64,000 nt of DNA from Dorea sp. 5-2. GTDB taxonomy: Bacteria; Bacillota; Clostridia; Lachnospirales; Lachnospiraceae. Below are positions 9,258 to 18,074 of this stretch, piece by piece. Position numbers and translations under genes: made by a program. The stretch spans positions 92,619 through 156,618 of the forward strand of contig NZ_KE159781.1 of the NCBI RefSeq assembly GCF_000403455.2. The letters run 5' to 3'. The notes under the pieces are model-generated. The model had not been told where the DNA came from. It saw only the letters and a program-made list of their open reading frames with translations, and did no database searches. Each line of letters begins with the position of its first letter. The first letter of the stretch is position 1.

Positions 9258-11669
9258 TTAGAGGATTATCTGAATATGATTTCTATCCTTAAGGCAATCG
9301 ATCGGGATATAATTACTGACAAGTTCTGTGCCATTTAGAATAAGCTTTTCGTAACCGGTTTCCCGCTTGTTCGGATTTTCGATAAGAATATGCAGATGTT
9401 TTCCGCGAAAATCCTTCTCTATTTCCAAATGTGTCCAGCTTTTTGGAATAGCCGGAGATAGGGTTATACCATTCAGGTCAGGACGGAGCCCCAGGATCCC
9501 CTCCACACATCCAACCATCATGGTCGAGGCAGTTCCGGTCAGCCAGTGGACATGAGAACGTCCGTGATGTTTGCTGGCACGTCCTTCTGTAAATTGTCCG
9601 TAACAGTAAGGTTCCAAACAACGGAGTTCCGCCTGGTTATTCCAAGCGGCAGGTGCGTTTTCTATGAAATAGGTAAAAGCACGTTCTCCATGTCCGCATA
9701 GAGCTTCTGCCAGGATCAGCCAGCCCTGAGATTGCGAGAAGATACCGGCATTCTCTTTTGTTCCCTGATTATATATGACGGCAAGAGCGCCGTCGAAGGC
9801 ATTGGCATGATAGGGCGGATTCATCAGAAGGGCTCCATATTCCGTATTTAATTGTTTATAGACATTTGTAAGCGCCGTATCGGCCTGATCGGCGGCGGCA
9901 AGTCCGCTGATGACAGACCAGCTCTGTGGATTCAGCCACAGATTAGCTTCCGGGTCTTTCGCAGCGCCGATCCGATCTCCGGCTTCTGTATATCCGCGAA
10001 TAAAGCGATCCTGATCCCAGCATAATTTTTGAATTATATCGCCTGTCTCTTCCTGTCTTTTTTCGAGGTATTTTTCATATTCCGTATCCTTCATGTACCC
10101 GGCAAATTGCTTTAAGATAGTCATTGCGTAGTAGAACTGCATCGCAACGAATGAAGACTCTCCGTTTGCGCCCAGACGAAGGCAGTCATTCCAATCCGCA
10201 TAAAGTCCTGCGGGCATACCGTGGGGACCAAGGTGATCAAATGAGAATGTAACCGCACGTTTCAGGTGTTCGTAAACAGTGGTTTCACCTTTATCTGCGA
10301 AAGGTATGACTTCACTTAGAAATTCCGTATTTCCGGTCTCGGCAATATATTTGTATACAGTTGGAAAAAGCCACAGCGCGTCATCGGCACGATAGGCAGG
10401 GTGACCGGTTTCCTGCCTGTAAGAAGCGTCGTCTGGCGTATCCTCATGTCCCGGATTGTGTGTGAATTTAACAAGGGGAAGTCCGCCGCCGTTACTTACC
10501 TGTGCCGAGAGCATGAAACGAAGCTTCTCTGCCGCCATCTCTGGCGCAAGATGAATGATTCCCTGTATATCCTGTACGGTGTCACGGTAACCATAGCCAT
10601 TGCGAAGACCGCAGTAAATGAAGGAAGCGGCACGGGACCAGATAAATGTCATGAAGCAGTTATAAGCATTCCAAGTATTTATCATCGTGTTAAATTCCGG
10701 GCTGGGCGTATTTACCTTCAGGCGGTTTAATTTTTCATTCCAGTAGTTTTTCAGTTCCAGTAATTCCTGATTTATCATTTCTGCCGGATTTATATAAGCG
10801 TCAAGAAGAGCGGACGATTCATGAAAGCCGCCTGTTCCAAGCAGAAAAGCAATGTCTTTCGTTTCTCCCGGAGCCAGAGTAACGCTGCAGGAAAGAGCGC
10901 CGCAGGAATTTTCGTTGTAACTGGTTACATTTCCAAGATCGCCTGACAGGATTCCCTGCGGATTGCTATAGCTGTGATATCTGCCAAGGAAATGTTCTTT
11001 TTCCCCGCAATAGGAGGATATTGGAGCGCCTGCAAGGCCAAAGAAGCGTTCTGTTACATTTTTGTCATCTACTTGCTCGTCTTCTGGCAGGACGTCCAGA
11101 TTGCCATGAATCTGCTGAATGATCTGGTTCTTTTCAAATAATGTTTTTGTAATGAACAGAGAATACTGCAGATTCACCTGATCCTGCTCATAATTACTAT
11201 GATTTGTAAATTCGGCATAGCCGCTCAAGGTAAGGCTTCTGGTACGTGCAGAATCATTTGTTACAGAAAGTCCCCACACTTCGTAGGATTTACCCAGAGG
11301 AACATAGTAGCGGGCTTCCGAGCTGATCCCGTCATAACTGGAGGTCATCCTGGTATAGCCCATACCGTGACAACATTTACTTTCATAATTGTTAAGGCCT
11401 TTGCCCACCGGCTGCCAGGAGGCAGACCAGTAATCCTTAGACTCGTTATCACGGATGTAAAGATATCTGCCGGGCTGGTCAAAGCTGTTGAAAATGTAAC
11501 GCAGAATCCTTCCATTTGCGCCTGACTTTGCAAAACTGTAACCGCCTGCATTATTGGAAATAATTGCTCCATATTCCGGAGAACCCAGATAGTTTACCCA
11601 GGGAGCGGGGGTATCCGGCCGGTCTATAACATATTCCCGTTCTGTGTCGTCAAAATGTCCATATTTCAT
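9258..11669 (-). CDS. GH94 disaccharide phosphorylase (cellobiose phosphorylase-like)
   Basis: 803 residues, the usual length of cellobiose/chitobiose-type GH94 enzymes (~800). The N-terminus (YVIDRPDTPAPWVNYLGSPE, ISNNAGGYSF, then PGRYLYIRDN and YWSASWQPVGK) is the family N-terminal beta-sandwich. The catalytic Asp lies in the DWND motif (D495) of the (alpha/alpha)6 barrel. These cytoplasmic enzymes split a beta-glucoside with inorganic phosphate into a sugar 1-phosphate and a free sugar or acid. Cellobiose, cellobionic acid and related acceptors are all possible. The start has a purine-rich site (GAAAGGAAG on the minus strand). It lies 26 bases downstream of the other GH94 gene on the same strand, as one operon. 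Confidence 0.85.
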   Translation of the reverse strand: MKYGHFDDTEREYVIDRPDTPAPWVNYLGSPEYGAIISNNAGGYSFAKSGANGRILRYIFNSFDQPGRYLYIRDNESKDYWSASWQPVGKGLNNYESKCCHGMGYTRMTSSYDGISSEARYYVPLGKSYEVWGLSVTNDSARTRSLTLSGYAEFTNHSNYEQDQVNLQYSLFITKTLFEKNQIIQQIHGNLDVLPEDEQVDDKNVTERFFGLAGAPISSYCGEKEHFLGRYHSYSNPQGILSGDLGNVTSYNENSCGALSCSVTLAPGETKDIAFLLGTGGFHESSALLDAYINPAEMINQELLELKNYWNEKLNRLKVNTPSPEFNTMINTWNAYNCFMTFIWSRAASFIYCGLRNGYGYRDTVQDIQGIIHLAPEMAAEKLRFMLSAQVSNGGGLPLVKFTHNPGHEDTPDDASYRQETGHPAYRADDALWLFPTVYKYIAETGNTEFLSEVIPFADKGETTVYEHLKRAVTFSFDHLGPHGMPAGLYADWNDCLRLGANGESSFVAMQFYYAMTILKQFAGYMKDTEYEKYLEKRQEETGDIIQKLCWDQDRFIRGYTEAGDRIGAAKDPEANLWLNPQSWSVISGLAAADQADTALTNVYKQLNTEYGALLMNPPYHANAFDGALAVIYNQGTKENAGIFSQSQGWLILAEALCGHGERAFTYFIENAPAAWNNQAELRCLEPYCYGQFTEGRASKHHGRSHVHWLTGTASTMMVGCVEGILGLRPDLNGITLSPAIPKSWTHLEIEKDFRGKHLHILIENPNKRETGYEKLILNGTELVSNYIPIDCLKDRNHIQIIL

Positions 11670-11695
11670 ATTTTTCTTCCTTTCTTTTCAGGAGC

Positions 11696-14395
11696 TTACA
11701 GCAGATTTATGATAATGGCGTGCATGTCGTCTGATAATGCAGTAAGCATATTCCGGGAAAGACTAACAAAAGAATCTTCATTTACTGCAAGTTCATTCCC
11801 ATCACATGAAGCAGAATCAATAATATAAGCTCCAAAGTCTTTGCCGTTTTTATTTTTATAAATAATAGTAAAATTTTTCCCTGCAAAAGGAATGGTAATA
11901 GAAGCGGAGGCATTTTCATCAAACTGGCAGGCCAGAAGTTTTGGATACAGGATAAGGTCTCCGGCTTCGCCCCGGATACCGAAGACTTCCGTAATCATCG
12001 TCAGCATAAACCAGCTTGCGGCGCCTGTCAGATACTGGTACATTCCCCGTCCGTCAGAACGGAAATATTCCGGAATCCCCGGATAGATATGGCTGGTATT
12101 AAAATCCAGGGCTGTATCAGCAAGTGTCTTAAGCGCTTTCCATCCTTCTTTTACAAATCCTCTGTGATACAGGGCGTTGGCATACATAACCGCCATATGG
12201 GAGAATACCGCTCCGTTTTCTTTTTCACCATATGCAAATCCAAACATACGCCCCATATCAAATTTCAGTTCATGGAAATCGGTATTCAGTCGGTAACCGC
12301 CGATTTCTTTTTGATAAAGATAGTGATCGGCGCTTCTTGTAATCTTTTCAATCTGGCTGTCTTCCGCAGTTCCGCTCATGATAGCAAAGACTTGCCCGGT
12401 CAGCATCATACGCACATGATCTTTGAACAAACCTTCAACGGCGCGGCCATGATTATCATAATAGCTGTTAAACCATCCTTCATCACCCGGACCGTCAATC
12501 CATTCCTGGGATCTCAGACGCTCCATGAGCCAATTCGCTTTTTGAATCAGATTTACAGCAAGAGCCGAGAGTGAGATGCTGATACGTTTACCGCTGACGG
12601 TATGTCTGCAGCAACCCATATAGTCGGCTATTATTTTGTGCTTTTTTCCGATATCGTCAAAGACATTTACATCGTTTTCCAATAAAATCTTTATTTCTTC
12701 CAACAATTCTACCGTATGCGTGGAGGAATGGCTGTCCAATAGACGGATCATTGCCGCAAGATTCAACAGGTTACCGGCATAGGCACAGGTAAAGGCAACG
12801 CTTTCGCCGTGTTCTGACGCCATATCCAGTGCATCGTTCCAATCGGCTCCGCGGAGTCTGTAGATGTTATGGTCTCCTACTTCATAAAATGCAGTCAGCT
12901 GCTGGATGAGAAGATGCTCTAAAATACTTCCGGTATAGATGTCATTTTGGGCAGTACGTTGTTTGTCTCCCTGCTCTGAATGCCACAGAACATCAACTTC
13001 AGTACCGCGCATAGTCTGAGCATCTTTAAAATAGGAAATAGATTTATTTAGTATTTGGACATCTCCTGTTTGGTCTATATAAAGTTTTGTCGTCATTAAC
13101 GGCCAAAGTGCATGATCCATCCATACCCTGGAGATTCCATTTCGATCTGCAAGGAAATTCCCATCTCCATTTCCGATAATTGTTGCGTTAGTTCCGTCAA
13201 TGCGGACGCCCCCATAATTCATGGCGATCATATGACTGACGCTTTCAGGTTCTATCAGCAGCAAAGAAAGACAATCCTGCCACAGATCTCTCCATCCACG
13301 GCCGCCTCGTCCGTAGTCATGATGCGGAAGGAAAGAACAGCCGAATAATCGGCGGAGGAACGGCTGAAAGCAGATCCATTTCATTAGATGGTCAAAATCT
13401 GCTTCCTTCGTATGGAACTTCACGTTTACTTTATTTTGCCAGTAAGATTTTGTATCCGAAAAAGCCTTTTGTACTTTGCCGGCGGTATTATATTTCTCAA
13501 ACAGGTCAAGAATCTTTTTTTCATTGTCTTCCACGCCAATAAGAAGAATATAATCTGCTTTTTCCCCGGGAGCAAGAGAGACGGTTTCAAAGCGGAAGGC
13601 GCCCATTGCTTCCTTTCCGGCCGCATGCCCGGGCGCTGTAACCCCAGGGTGTTTTTCATATATGGCGCGGGGATGCGTAAAGGTTCCCCCTTCGCCGACG
13701 AAATCTTCGACAGTGGGATAGAAACTCTTCGGTGCATTGCCATTACCCATACACCCCATAACATAATAAATATGTTTATTGGGACGGTGCCCTTTTTCAT
13801 CAAAGGACATGGTGGGGCAGACAAGGACTCCGTTTTTATTCGTATCGATCCTGTGCAGCATGGATGTGACATTCCTGTGGTCGCGGATGTTGTCTGCACT
13901 GCGCCCATAGATCGGAATCGCGGCATAAGCCGTTAATTCCTGCGTAACTTCCGAATGATTCTGCACGGTTACATGCATGATCTCTACATTGTGGTCTTTT
14001 GGAATAAAAGAGGTAACCGTAGACTTTAATCGGTGGACTTTGGACAATCTTGTCAGTGTTTGCCACATAAATCCTGCTTTCAGTTCACTTTCATCCTGCA
14101 TTGCAGTAAATTTGACACTTTCCTGCTTGGCGGACGCTCCAGAAGCTGAATATGCATCTGCACCGTCTTTTAACAGCCAGAAGTTACGGGTGGAACGATT
14201 ATTATGTAAGTTTTCAGAACTTACTGGCTCTAAAAGGAAGGTTTCCTGATCAATCTTGGCATCGCCCCCAAGATTTGGCGTTACGGCGCTCTTCAGCCCC
14301 ATTTCCGATGCCAGGGGAAAGTATAAATAACTTGTATTTTCCGGTTGCCTTATTGAAAAGCTGCCGTGCTCATCGATAAATTTTAAATGCTCCAA
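11696..14395 (-). CDS. GH94 phosphorylase, laminaribiose phosphorylase-like
   Basis: 899 residues, like the ~900-residue laminaribiose phosphorylase branch of GH94. Features are SYLYFPLASEMGLKSAVTP at the N-terminus, HHDYGRGGRGWRDLWQDCL in the barrel, and the catalytic Asp in GADWNDALDMA (D521). The reaction would be phosphorolysis of a beta-1,3-linked glucobiose to glucose 1-phosphate plus glucose. The specificity is my inference from remembered family members and needs testing; 1,2-linked substrates are the main alternative. There is no signal peptide, so it is cytoplasmic and acts on sugar brought in by the adjacent ABC importer. It is the first gene of the minus-strand operon. Confidence 0.75.
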   Translation of the reverse strand: MEHLKFIDEHGSFSIRQPENTSYLYFPLASEMGLKSAVTPNLGGDAKIDQETFLLEPVSSENLHNNRSTRNFWLLKDGADAYSASGASAKQESVKFTAMQDESELKAGFMWQTLTRLSKVHRLKSTVTSFIPKDHNVEIMHVTVQNHSEVTQELTAYAAIPIYGRSADNIRDHRNVTSMLHRIDTNKNGVLVCPTMSFDEKGHRPNKHIYYVMGCMGNGNAPKSFYPTVEDFVGEGGTFTHPRAIYEKHPGVTAPGHAAGKEAMGAFRFETVSLAPGEKADYILLIGVEDNEKKILDLFEKYNTAGKVQKAFSDTKSYWQNKVNVKFHTKEADFDHLMKWICFQPFLRRLFGCSFLPHHDYGRGGRGWRDLWQDCLSLLLIEPESVSHMIAMNYGGVRIDGTNATIIGNGDGNFLADRNGISRVWMDHALWPLMTTKLYIDQTGDVQILNKSISYFKDAQTMRGTEVDVLWHSEQGDKQRTAQNDIYTGSILEHLLIQQLTAFYEVGDHNIYRLRGADWNDALDMASEHGESVAFTCAYAGNLLNLAAMIRLLDSHSSTHTVELLEEIKILLENDVNVFDDIGKKHKIIADYMGCCRHTVSGKRISISLSALAVNLIQKANWLMERLRSQEWIDGPGDEGWFNSYYDNHGRAVEGLFKDHVRMMLTGQVFAIMSGTAEDSQIEKITRSADHYLYQKEIGGYRLNTDFHELKFDMGRMFGFAYGEKENGAVFSHMAVMYANALYHRGFVKEGWKALKTLADTALDFNTSHIYPGIPEYFRSDGRGMYQYLTGAASWFMLTMITEVFGIRGEAGDLILYPKLLACQFDENASASITIPFAGKNFTIIYKNKNGKDFGAYIIDSASCDGNELAVNEDSFVSLSRNMLTALSDDMHAIIINLL

Positions 14396-14665
14396 TCTTT
14401 ATACTCCTTTCATTTATATATTTAGATAGAGAACATCATAGAGGAAAACGCGTATGAAAAAAATAAAAAACATGTGAAAAATATCAGATTCATGACCTAA
14501 AATAAACGAGGCAGTCTCCATTGTCTCGCTGAAAATTTAAAATGTGTCATGAATCTGATATTTTGGTAAGAACTCTAATATAACTGAAAAAAATTATATA
14601 TTATAATCCATCCATCAATAAACGTGAAGCAAATGCTTCACAAATATAAAAGGAGGGTTTTATCA
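14396..14665. promoter_or_regulatory. Divergent promoter with 19-bp inverted operator pair
   Basis: Two perfect inverted copies of a 19-bp motif (14477-14495 and 14546-14564) are separated by 50 bp. On the + strand a TATAAT (14602-14607) begins 38 bases after TCATGAATCTGATATTTT. On the minus strand a TATGAT -10 (14435-14440) begins 37 bases after the other copy. The same motif with one change lies at the same distance from the araC -10 box. The layout suits two AraC-activated divergent promoters, one for the phosphorylases and one for the importer. AGGAGGG at 14651-14657 is the importer's ribosome binding site. Confidence 0.7.
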
Positions 14666-16042
14666 ATGAAAAAGAGAGTAGTCAGTATCATGTTAATTGC
14701 GGCGATGGCGGCAGGTCTGGCAGCAGGCTGCGGGAAGTCGTCGGGTTCTGATTCTGGAAGCGGTGGCGAGGAAGGAAAGGTTATTAATATTTATAGCTGG
14801 AATGACGAATTTCGTAAACGTGTGGAGGCAGTTTATCCGGAAGTAAAGAAAACTTCTAAGGACGGCACGGTAACTGTTTTAAACGACGGTACAGAGATTC
14901 ACTGGATTATCAATCCCAATCAGGACGGCGTCTATCAGCAAAAGCTTGACGAGGCGCTGATGCAGCAGGCAGACGCCGCAGCCGATGACAAGGTCGATAT
15001 CTTCTTGTCAGAGACGGATTATGTCAACAAATATACGGATGCAGATGCGGATGCGGCTATACCGCTTAAGGATCTTGGAATTGACCCTGATAAGGATCTG
15101 GCAGATCAGTATGATTTTACGAAAGTTACAGCTTCTGATGTAGACGGCGTTCAGAGGGGCTCTACATGGCAGTGCTGTCCGGGACTGTTAGTATATCGCC
15201 GTGATATCGCCAAAGAAGTATTTGGAACAGATGATCCGGAAGAAATCGGTCAGAAAGTAAAAGACTGGGATACGATAAAAGCAACGGCAGAAGAGCTAAA
15301 AGCAAAAGGATATTATACATTTGCTTCCTATGCAGATACATTCCGCCTGTATGGTAACAGCATTGAAGAATCATGGGTAAATCCTGGTGAAACGACGATT
15401 AAAGTTGACCAGAAAATCATGGATTGGGTAAATAGTTCGAAAGAGTGGCTGGATGCAGGTTATCTGGATAAGAATGTAAAAGGCCAATGGAACGATGACT
15501 GGAATAAAGCGATGGGTTCTGCTTCCAACGTATTCGCATTCCTGTTCCCGGCATGGGGAATTGATTTTACTTTGACTCCAAACTGGGACGGTGAAGACGG
15601 CGTATGGGCTGTTACCAATCCTCCGCAGGAATATAACTGGGGCGGTTCTTATGTACATGCATGTACGGGTACAGATAATCCGGAGCACGTAAAAGATATT
15701 ATTCTTGCGGTAACGGTAGACAAAGATAATCTGCTGAAAATTTCAAAAAAATATTCGGATTTCACGAATACAACAAGCGGTATGAAAAAAGCGGCAAAAG
15801 ATGCTTCTTTCGCTTCAGAATTCCTAGGAGGACAGAATGCATTTGAATACTTTGTACCGGTTGCAGAAAATATCAAGATTGCTCCGCTTTCCGCATATGA
15901 CCAGGGATGTGTGGAATTAATCCAGAATTCGTTCAGCGATTATCTGCAGGGGAAGGTTGACTATGATAAGGCGAAAAAGAATTTTGAGACGGCGATCATA
16001 GAGCGTTATCCTGATATTACCGAGATTCAATGGCCGGAATAG
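14666..16042 (+). CDS. ABC sugar importer, extracellular binding lipoprotein
   Basis: 458 residues from ATG 14666 (AGGAGGG 9 bases upstream); the longer upstream reading frame has no ribosome binding site. A lipoprotein signal peptide ends at the lipobox LAAGC, with Cys21 as the lipidated residue, followed by a Gly/Ser linker. The mature part is a family 1 (CUT1) oligosaccharide-binding fold: INIYSWNDEF at the start and several Trp-rich stretches (WVNPGE, WNDDWNKAMGS, FLFPAWGIDF) likely to stack on sugar rings. It delivers its ligand to the two permeases downstream. The ATPase is not in this cluster, so a shared MsmX-like ATPase elsewhere is likely. The ligand is probably a beta-gluco-oligosaccharide, from the context. 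Confidence 0.85.
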   Translation: MKKRVVSIMLIAAMAAGLAAGCGKSSGSDSGSGGEEGKVINIYSWNDEFRKRVEAVYPEVKKTSKDGTVTVLNDGTEIHWIINPNQDGVYQQKLDEALMQQADAAADDKVDIFLSETDYVNKYTDADADAAIPLKDLGIDPDKDLADQYDFTKVTASDVDGVQRGSTWQCCPGLLVYRRDIAKEVFGTDDPEEIGQKVKDWDTIKATAEELKAKGYYTFASYADTFRLYGNSIEESWVNPGETTIKVDQKIMDWVNSSKEWLDAGYLDKNVKGQWNDDWNKAMGSASNVFAFLFPAWGIDFTLTPNWDGEDGVWAVTNPPQEYNWGGSYVHACTGTDNPEHVKDIILAVTVDKDNLLKISKKYSDFTNTTSGMKKAAKDASFASEFLGGQNAFEYFVPVAENIKIAPLSAYDQGCVELIQNSFSDYLQGKVDYDKAKKNFETAIIERYPDITEIQWPE

Positions 16043-16105
16043 ATAAAAATGACTGCGGGGCATTGATTGCCCTGCGTCATATGGAGCAGAAAGGAATGAT
16101 AGTTT

Positions 16106-17059
16106 ATGAAATCAAAACATAAAAAAGTTGACTATTCAAAATGGGGATATATTTTTATTCTTCCATTTTTTGTAAGTTTTTTCATTTTTTCCTTTATTCC
16201 TTTGGTGGATACCATCCGGTATAGTTTTTTTGAATATTACCGTTCAGGAATTAAAGAGATCGGACCGAATTTTGTCGGAATGGAAAATTATATCAGCCTT
16301 CTGGGTTCGGATATGTTGAAATATGCAGCGAATACTCTGATCTTATGGATTATAGGATTCATTCCGCAGATTGTGATCGCGTTGGTACTTGCGGAGTGGT
16401 TCGTAGATGCAAGGTTAAAGATTCACGGAACACAGTTTTTCAAGGTTGTTATCTATCTGCCGAACCTGATCATGGCGTCTGCATTTGCGATGTTATTTTT
16501 TACGATGTTCTCTACTAACGGACCGGTTAATTCTATTCTTATGTCCATAGGGCTTACAAGTCAGCCCATTGATTTCCTGGGTTCTGCGATGGGAACAAGA
16601 TCATTGGTTGGGTTTATGAATTTCCTGATGTGGTTTGGAAATTCGACAATTATGTTGATGGCTGCAATTATGGGAATCAGTCCTGATGTATTTGAGGCGT
16701 CTGAACTGGACGGATGCAACAGTTTCCAGCGGTTCTTCTACATTACGCTGCCGCAGATACGGCCGATTCTTGCATATACGCTGATCACAGCGATCATTGG
16801 CGGCCTGCAGATGTTTGATGTGCCGCAGATCCTGACGAATGGACAGGGTACTCCGGACCGTACATCCATGACTTTGATCATGTTCTTGAACAGCCATTTG
16901 AAGAGCAGAAATTATGGTATGGCAGGTGCGTTGTCTGTCTATCTGTTTATTGTCAGCGGTATTCTGTGCTTCTTTGTATATCGGATGACGAATAATGATG
17001 ACCCGGACGGTTCGAAGGCAGCAGCGAAAAAAGCGAAAAAACAGCAAAGGAGGGGATAG
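16106..17059 (+). CDS. ABC sugar importer permease, MalF-type
   Basis: 317 residues, six predicted membrane helices, the first at residues ~13-35. The cytoplasmic EAA loop that docks the ATPase reads EASELDGCNSFQRFFYITLP (about residues 200-219). The C-terminal tail is basic and rich in Lys/Ala. It belongs to the binding-protein-dependent CUT1 permeases and should pair with the next gene. The start has AAAGGAATG upstream. Confidence 0.9.
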   Translation: MKSKHKKVDYSKWGYIFILPFFVSFFIFSFIPLVDTIRYSFFEYYRSGIKEIGPNFVGMENYISLLGSDMLKYAANTLILWIIGFIPQIVIALVLAEWFVDARLKIHGTQFFKVVIYLPNLIMASAFAMLFFTMFSTNGPVNSILMSIGLTSQPIDFLGSAMGTRSLVGFMNFLMWFGNSTIMLMAAIMGISPDVFEASELDGCNSFQRFFYITLPQIRPILAYTLITAIIGGLQMFDVPQILTNGQGTPDRTSMTLIMFLNSHLKSRNYGMAGALSVYLFIVSGILCFFVYRMTNNDDPDGSKAAAKKAKKQQRRG

Positions 17060-17063
17060 ATTT

Positions 17064-17909
17064 ATGAAATCAAAACAACCAAGTCATTTACGGAGTATAG
17101 TAGCGCATATTGTACTGATCATCCTGTCATTCATGTGTTTGTTTTTCTTCTATATCCTGTTCATCAACGCGACACGGTCGCATGCAGACCTGCAGAAAGG
17201 GTTTTCTGCATTGCCAGGAAACTATTTGTTAAAAAATCTATCTAATGTCGCCAACGACGGAACCTTTCCGATGTTGAGGGGTATCTTAAACAGTCTGATC
17301 GTTTCTGGCTGCTCTGCGGCAATTTGTACATATTTTTCAGCATTAACGGCGTATGGTCTGTATGCATATAACTTTAAACTAAAGAAGGTTGCATTTACAT
17401 TTATTATGGCGATTCTTGTAATGCCTACACAGGTGACTGCAATGGGATTCCTGCGGTTGATCACGAATATGGGAATGTATGACTCTCTGCTCCCGTTGAT
17501 CCTGCCTTCGATTGCGTCTCCGGCTGTGTTCTATTTTATGTACAGTTATCTGCAGTCGTCACTTCCGCTGTCACTTGTGGAAGCGTCAAGAATTGACGGC
17601 TGCGGAGAGTTCAGGACTTTTAACCAGATTGTACTTCCGATTATGAAACCGGCGGTTGCGGTGCAGGCGATTTTCAGTTTTGTAGGATGTTGGAATAATT
17701 ACTTCGTTCCGGCTCTGGTTATTCAATCGAAAGACAAGATGACCGTTCCGATTCTGATCGCGACACTTCGAGGCGCTGATTATATGAACTTTGATATGGG
17801 TAAGATCTATACAATGATTCTGGTGGCAATTGTGCCGATTATTATCGTATACCTGTGTCTTTCCAAGTTTATCATTGCAGGTGTTACACTTGGCGGTGTA
17901 AAGGAGTAA
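17064..17909 (+). CDS. ABC sugar importer permease, MalG-type
   Basis: 281 residues from ATG 17064, behind AGGAGGGG (17049-17056). The reading frame is open further upstream, but that part overlaps the previous gene. Six predicted helices; the EAA loop is EASRIDGCGEFRTFNQIVLP. MalG-like proteins form a heterodimer with the MalF-like partner encoded just before. The ATPase is missing from the operon. Confidence 0.9.
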   Translation: MKSKQPSHLRSIVAHIVLIILSFMCLFFFYILFINATRSHADLQKGFSALPGNYLLKNLSNVANDGTFPMLRGILNSLIVSGCSAAICTYFSALTAYGLYAYNFKLKKVAFTFIMAILVMPTQVTAMGFLRLITNMGMYDSLLPLILPSIASPAVFYFMYSYLQSSLPLSLVEASRIDGCGEFRTFNQIVLPIMKPAVAVQAIFSFVGCWNNYFVPALVIQSKDKMTVPILIATLRGADYMNFDMGKIYTMILVAIVPIIIVYLCLSKFIIAGVTLGGVKE

Positions 17910-17927
17910 TAAAACAGGTTTTAAAAC

Positions 17928-17987
17928 GACTGCTATATGTAAGCCTTTTGAATTACAAAAAGCTGGCTGTGGCAGTCTTTCTTTTTA
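17928..17987 (+). terminator. Hairpin terminator after the importer operon
   Basis: GACTGC (17928-17933) pairs with GCAGTC (17972-17977), with an inner AGCCTTTTG / CAAAAAGCT arm pair. TTTCTTTTTAT follows directly. It separates the importer from the GH3 gene, which therefore probably has its own promoter. No copy of the AraC motif was found before the GH3 gene. Confidence 0.6.
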
Positions 17988-18074
17988 TATTACTTTTCAA
18001 TTTTGAAGCGTAATAGTAGATTTTATGATTACATAAAGGAGTGTATATTAAAAAGGAGGATAAAAGTAAAAATT

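Noticed and set aside
11892..14379. Several + strand frames inside the GH94 genes
   Set aside because: They are antisense to two phosphorylases with clear catalytic motifs and show no family features of their own.
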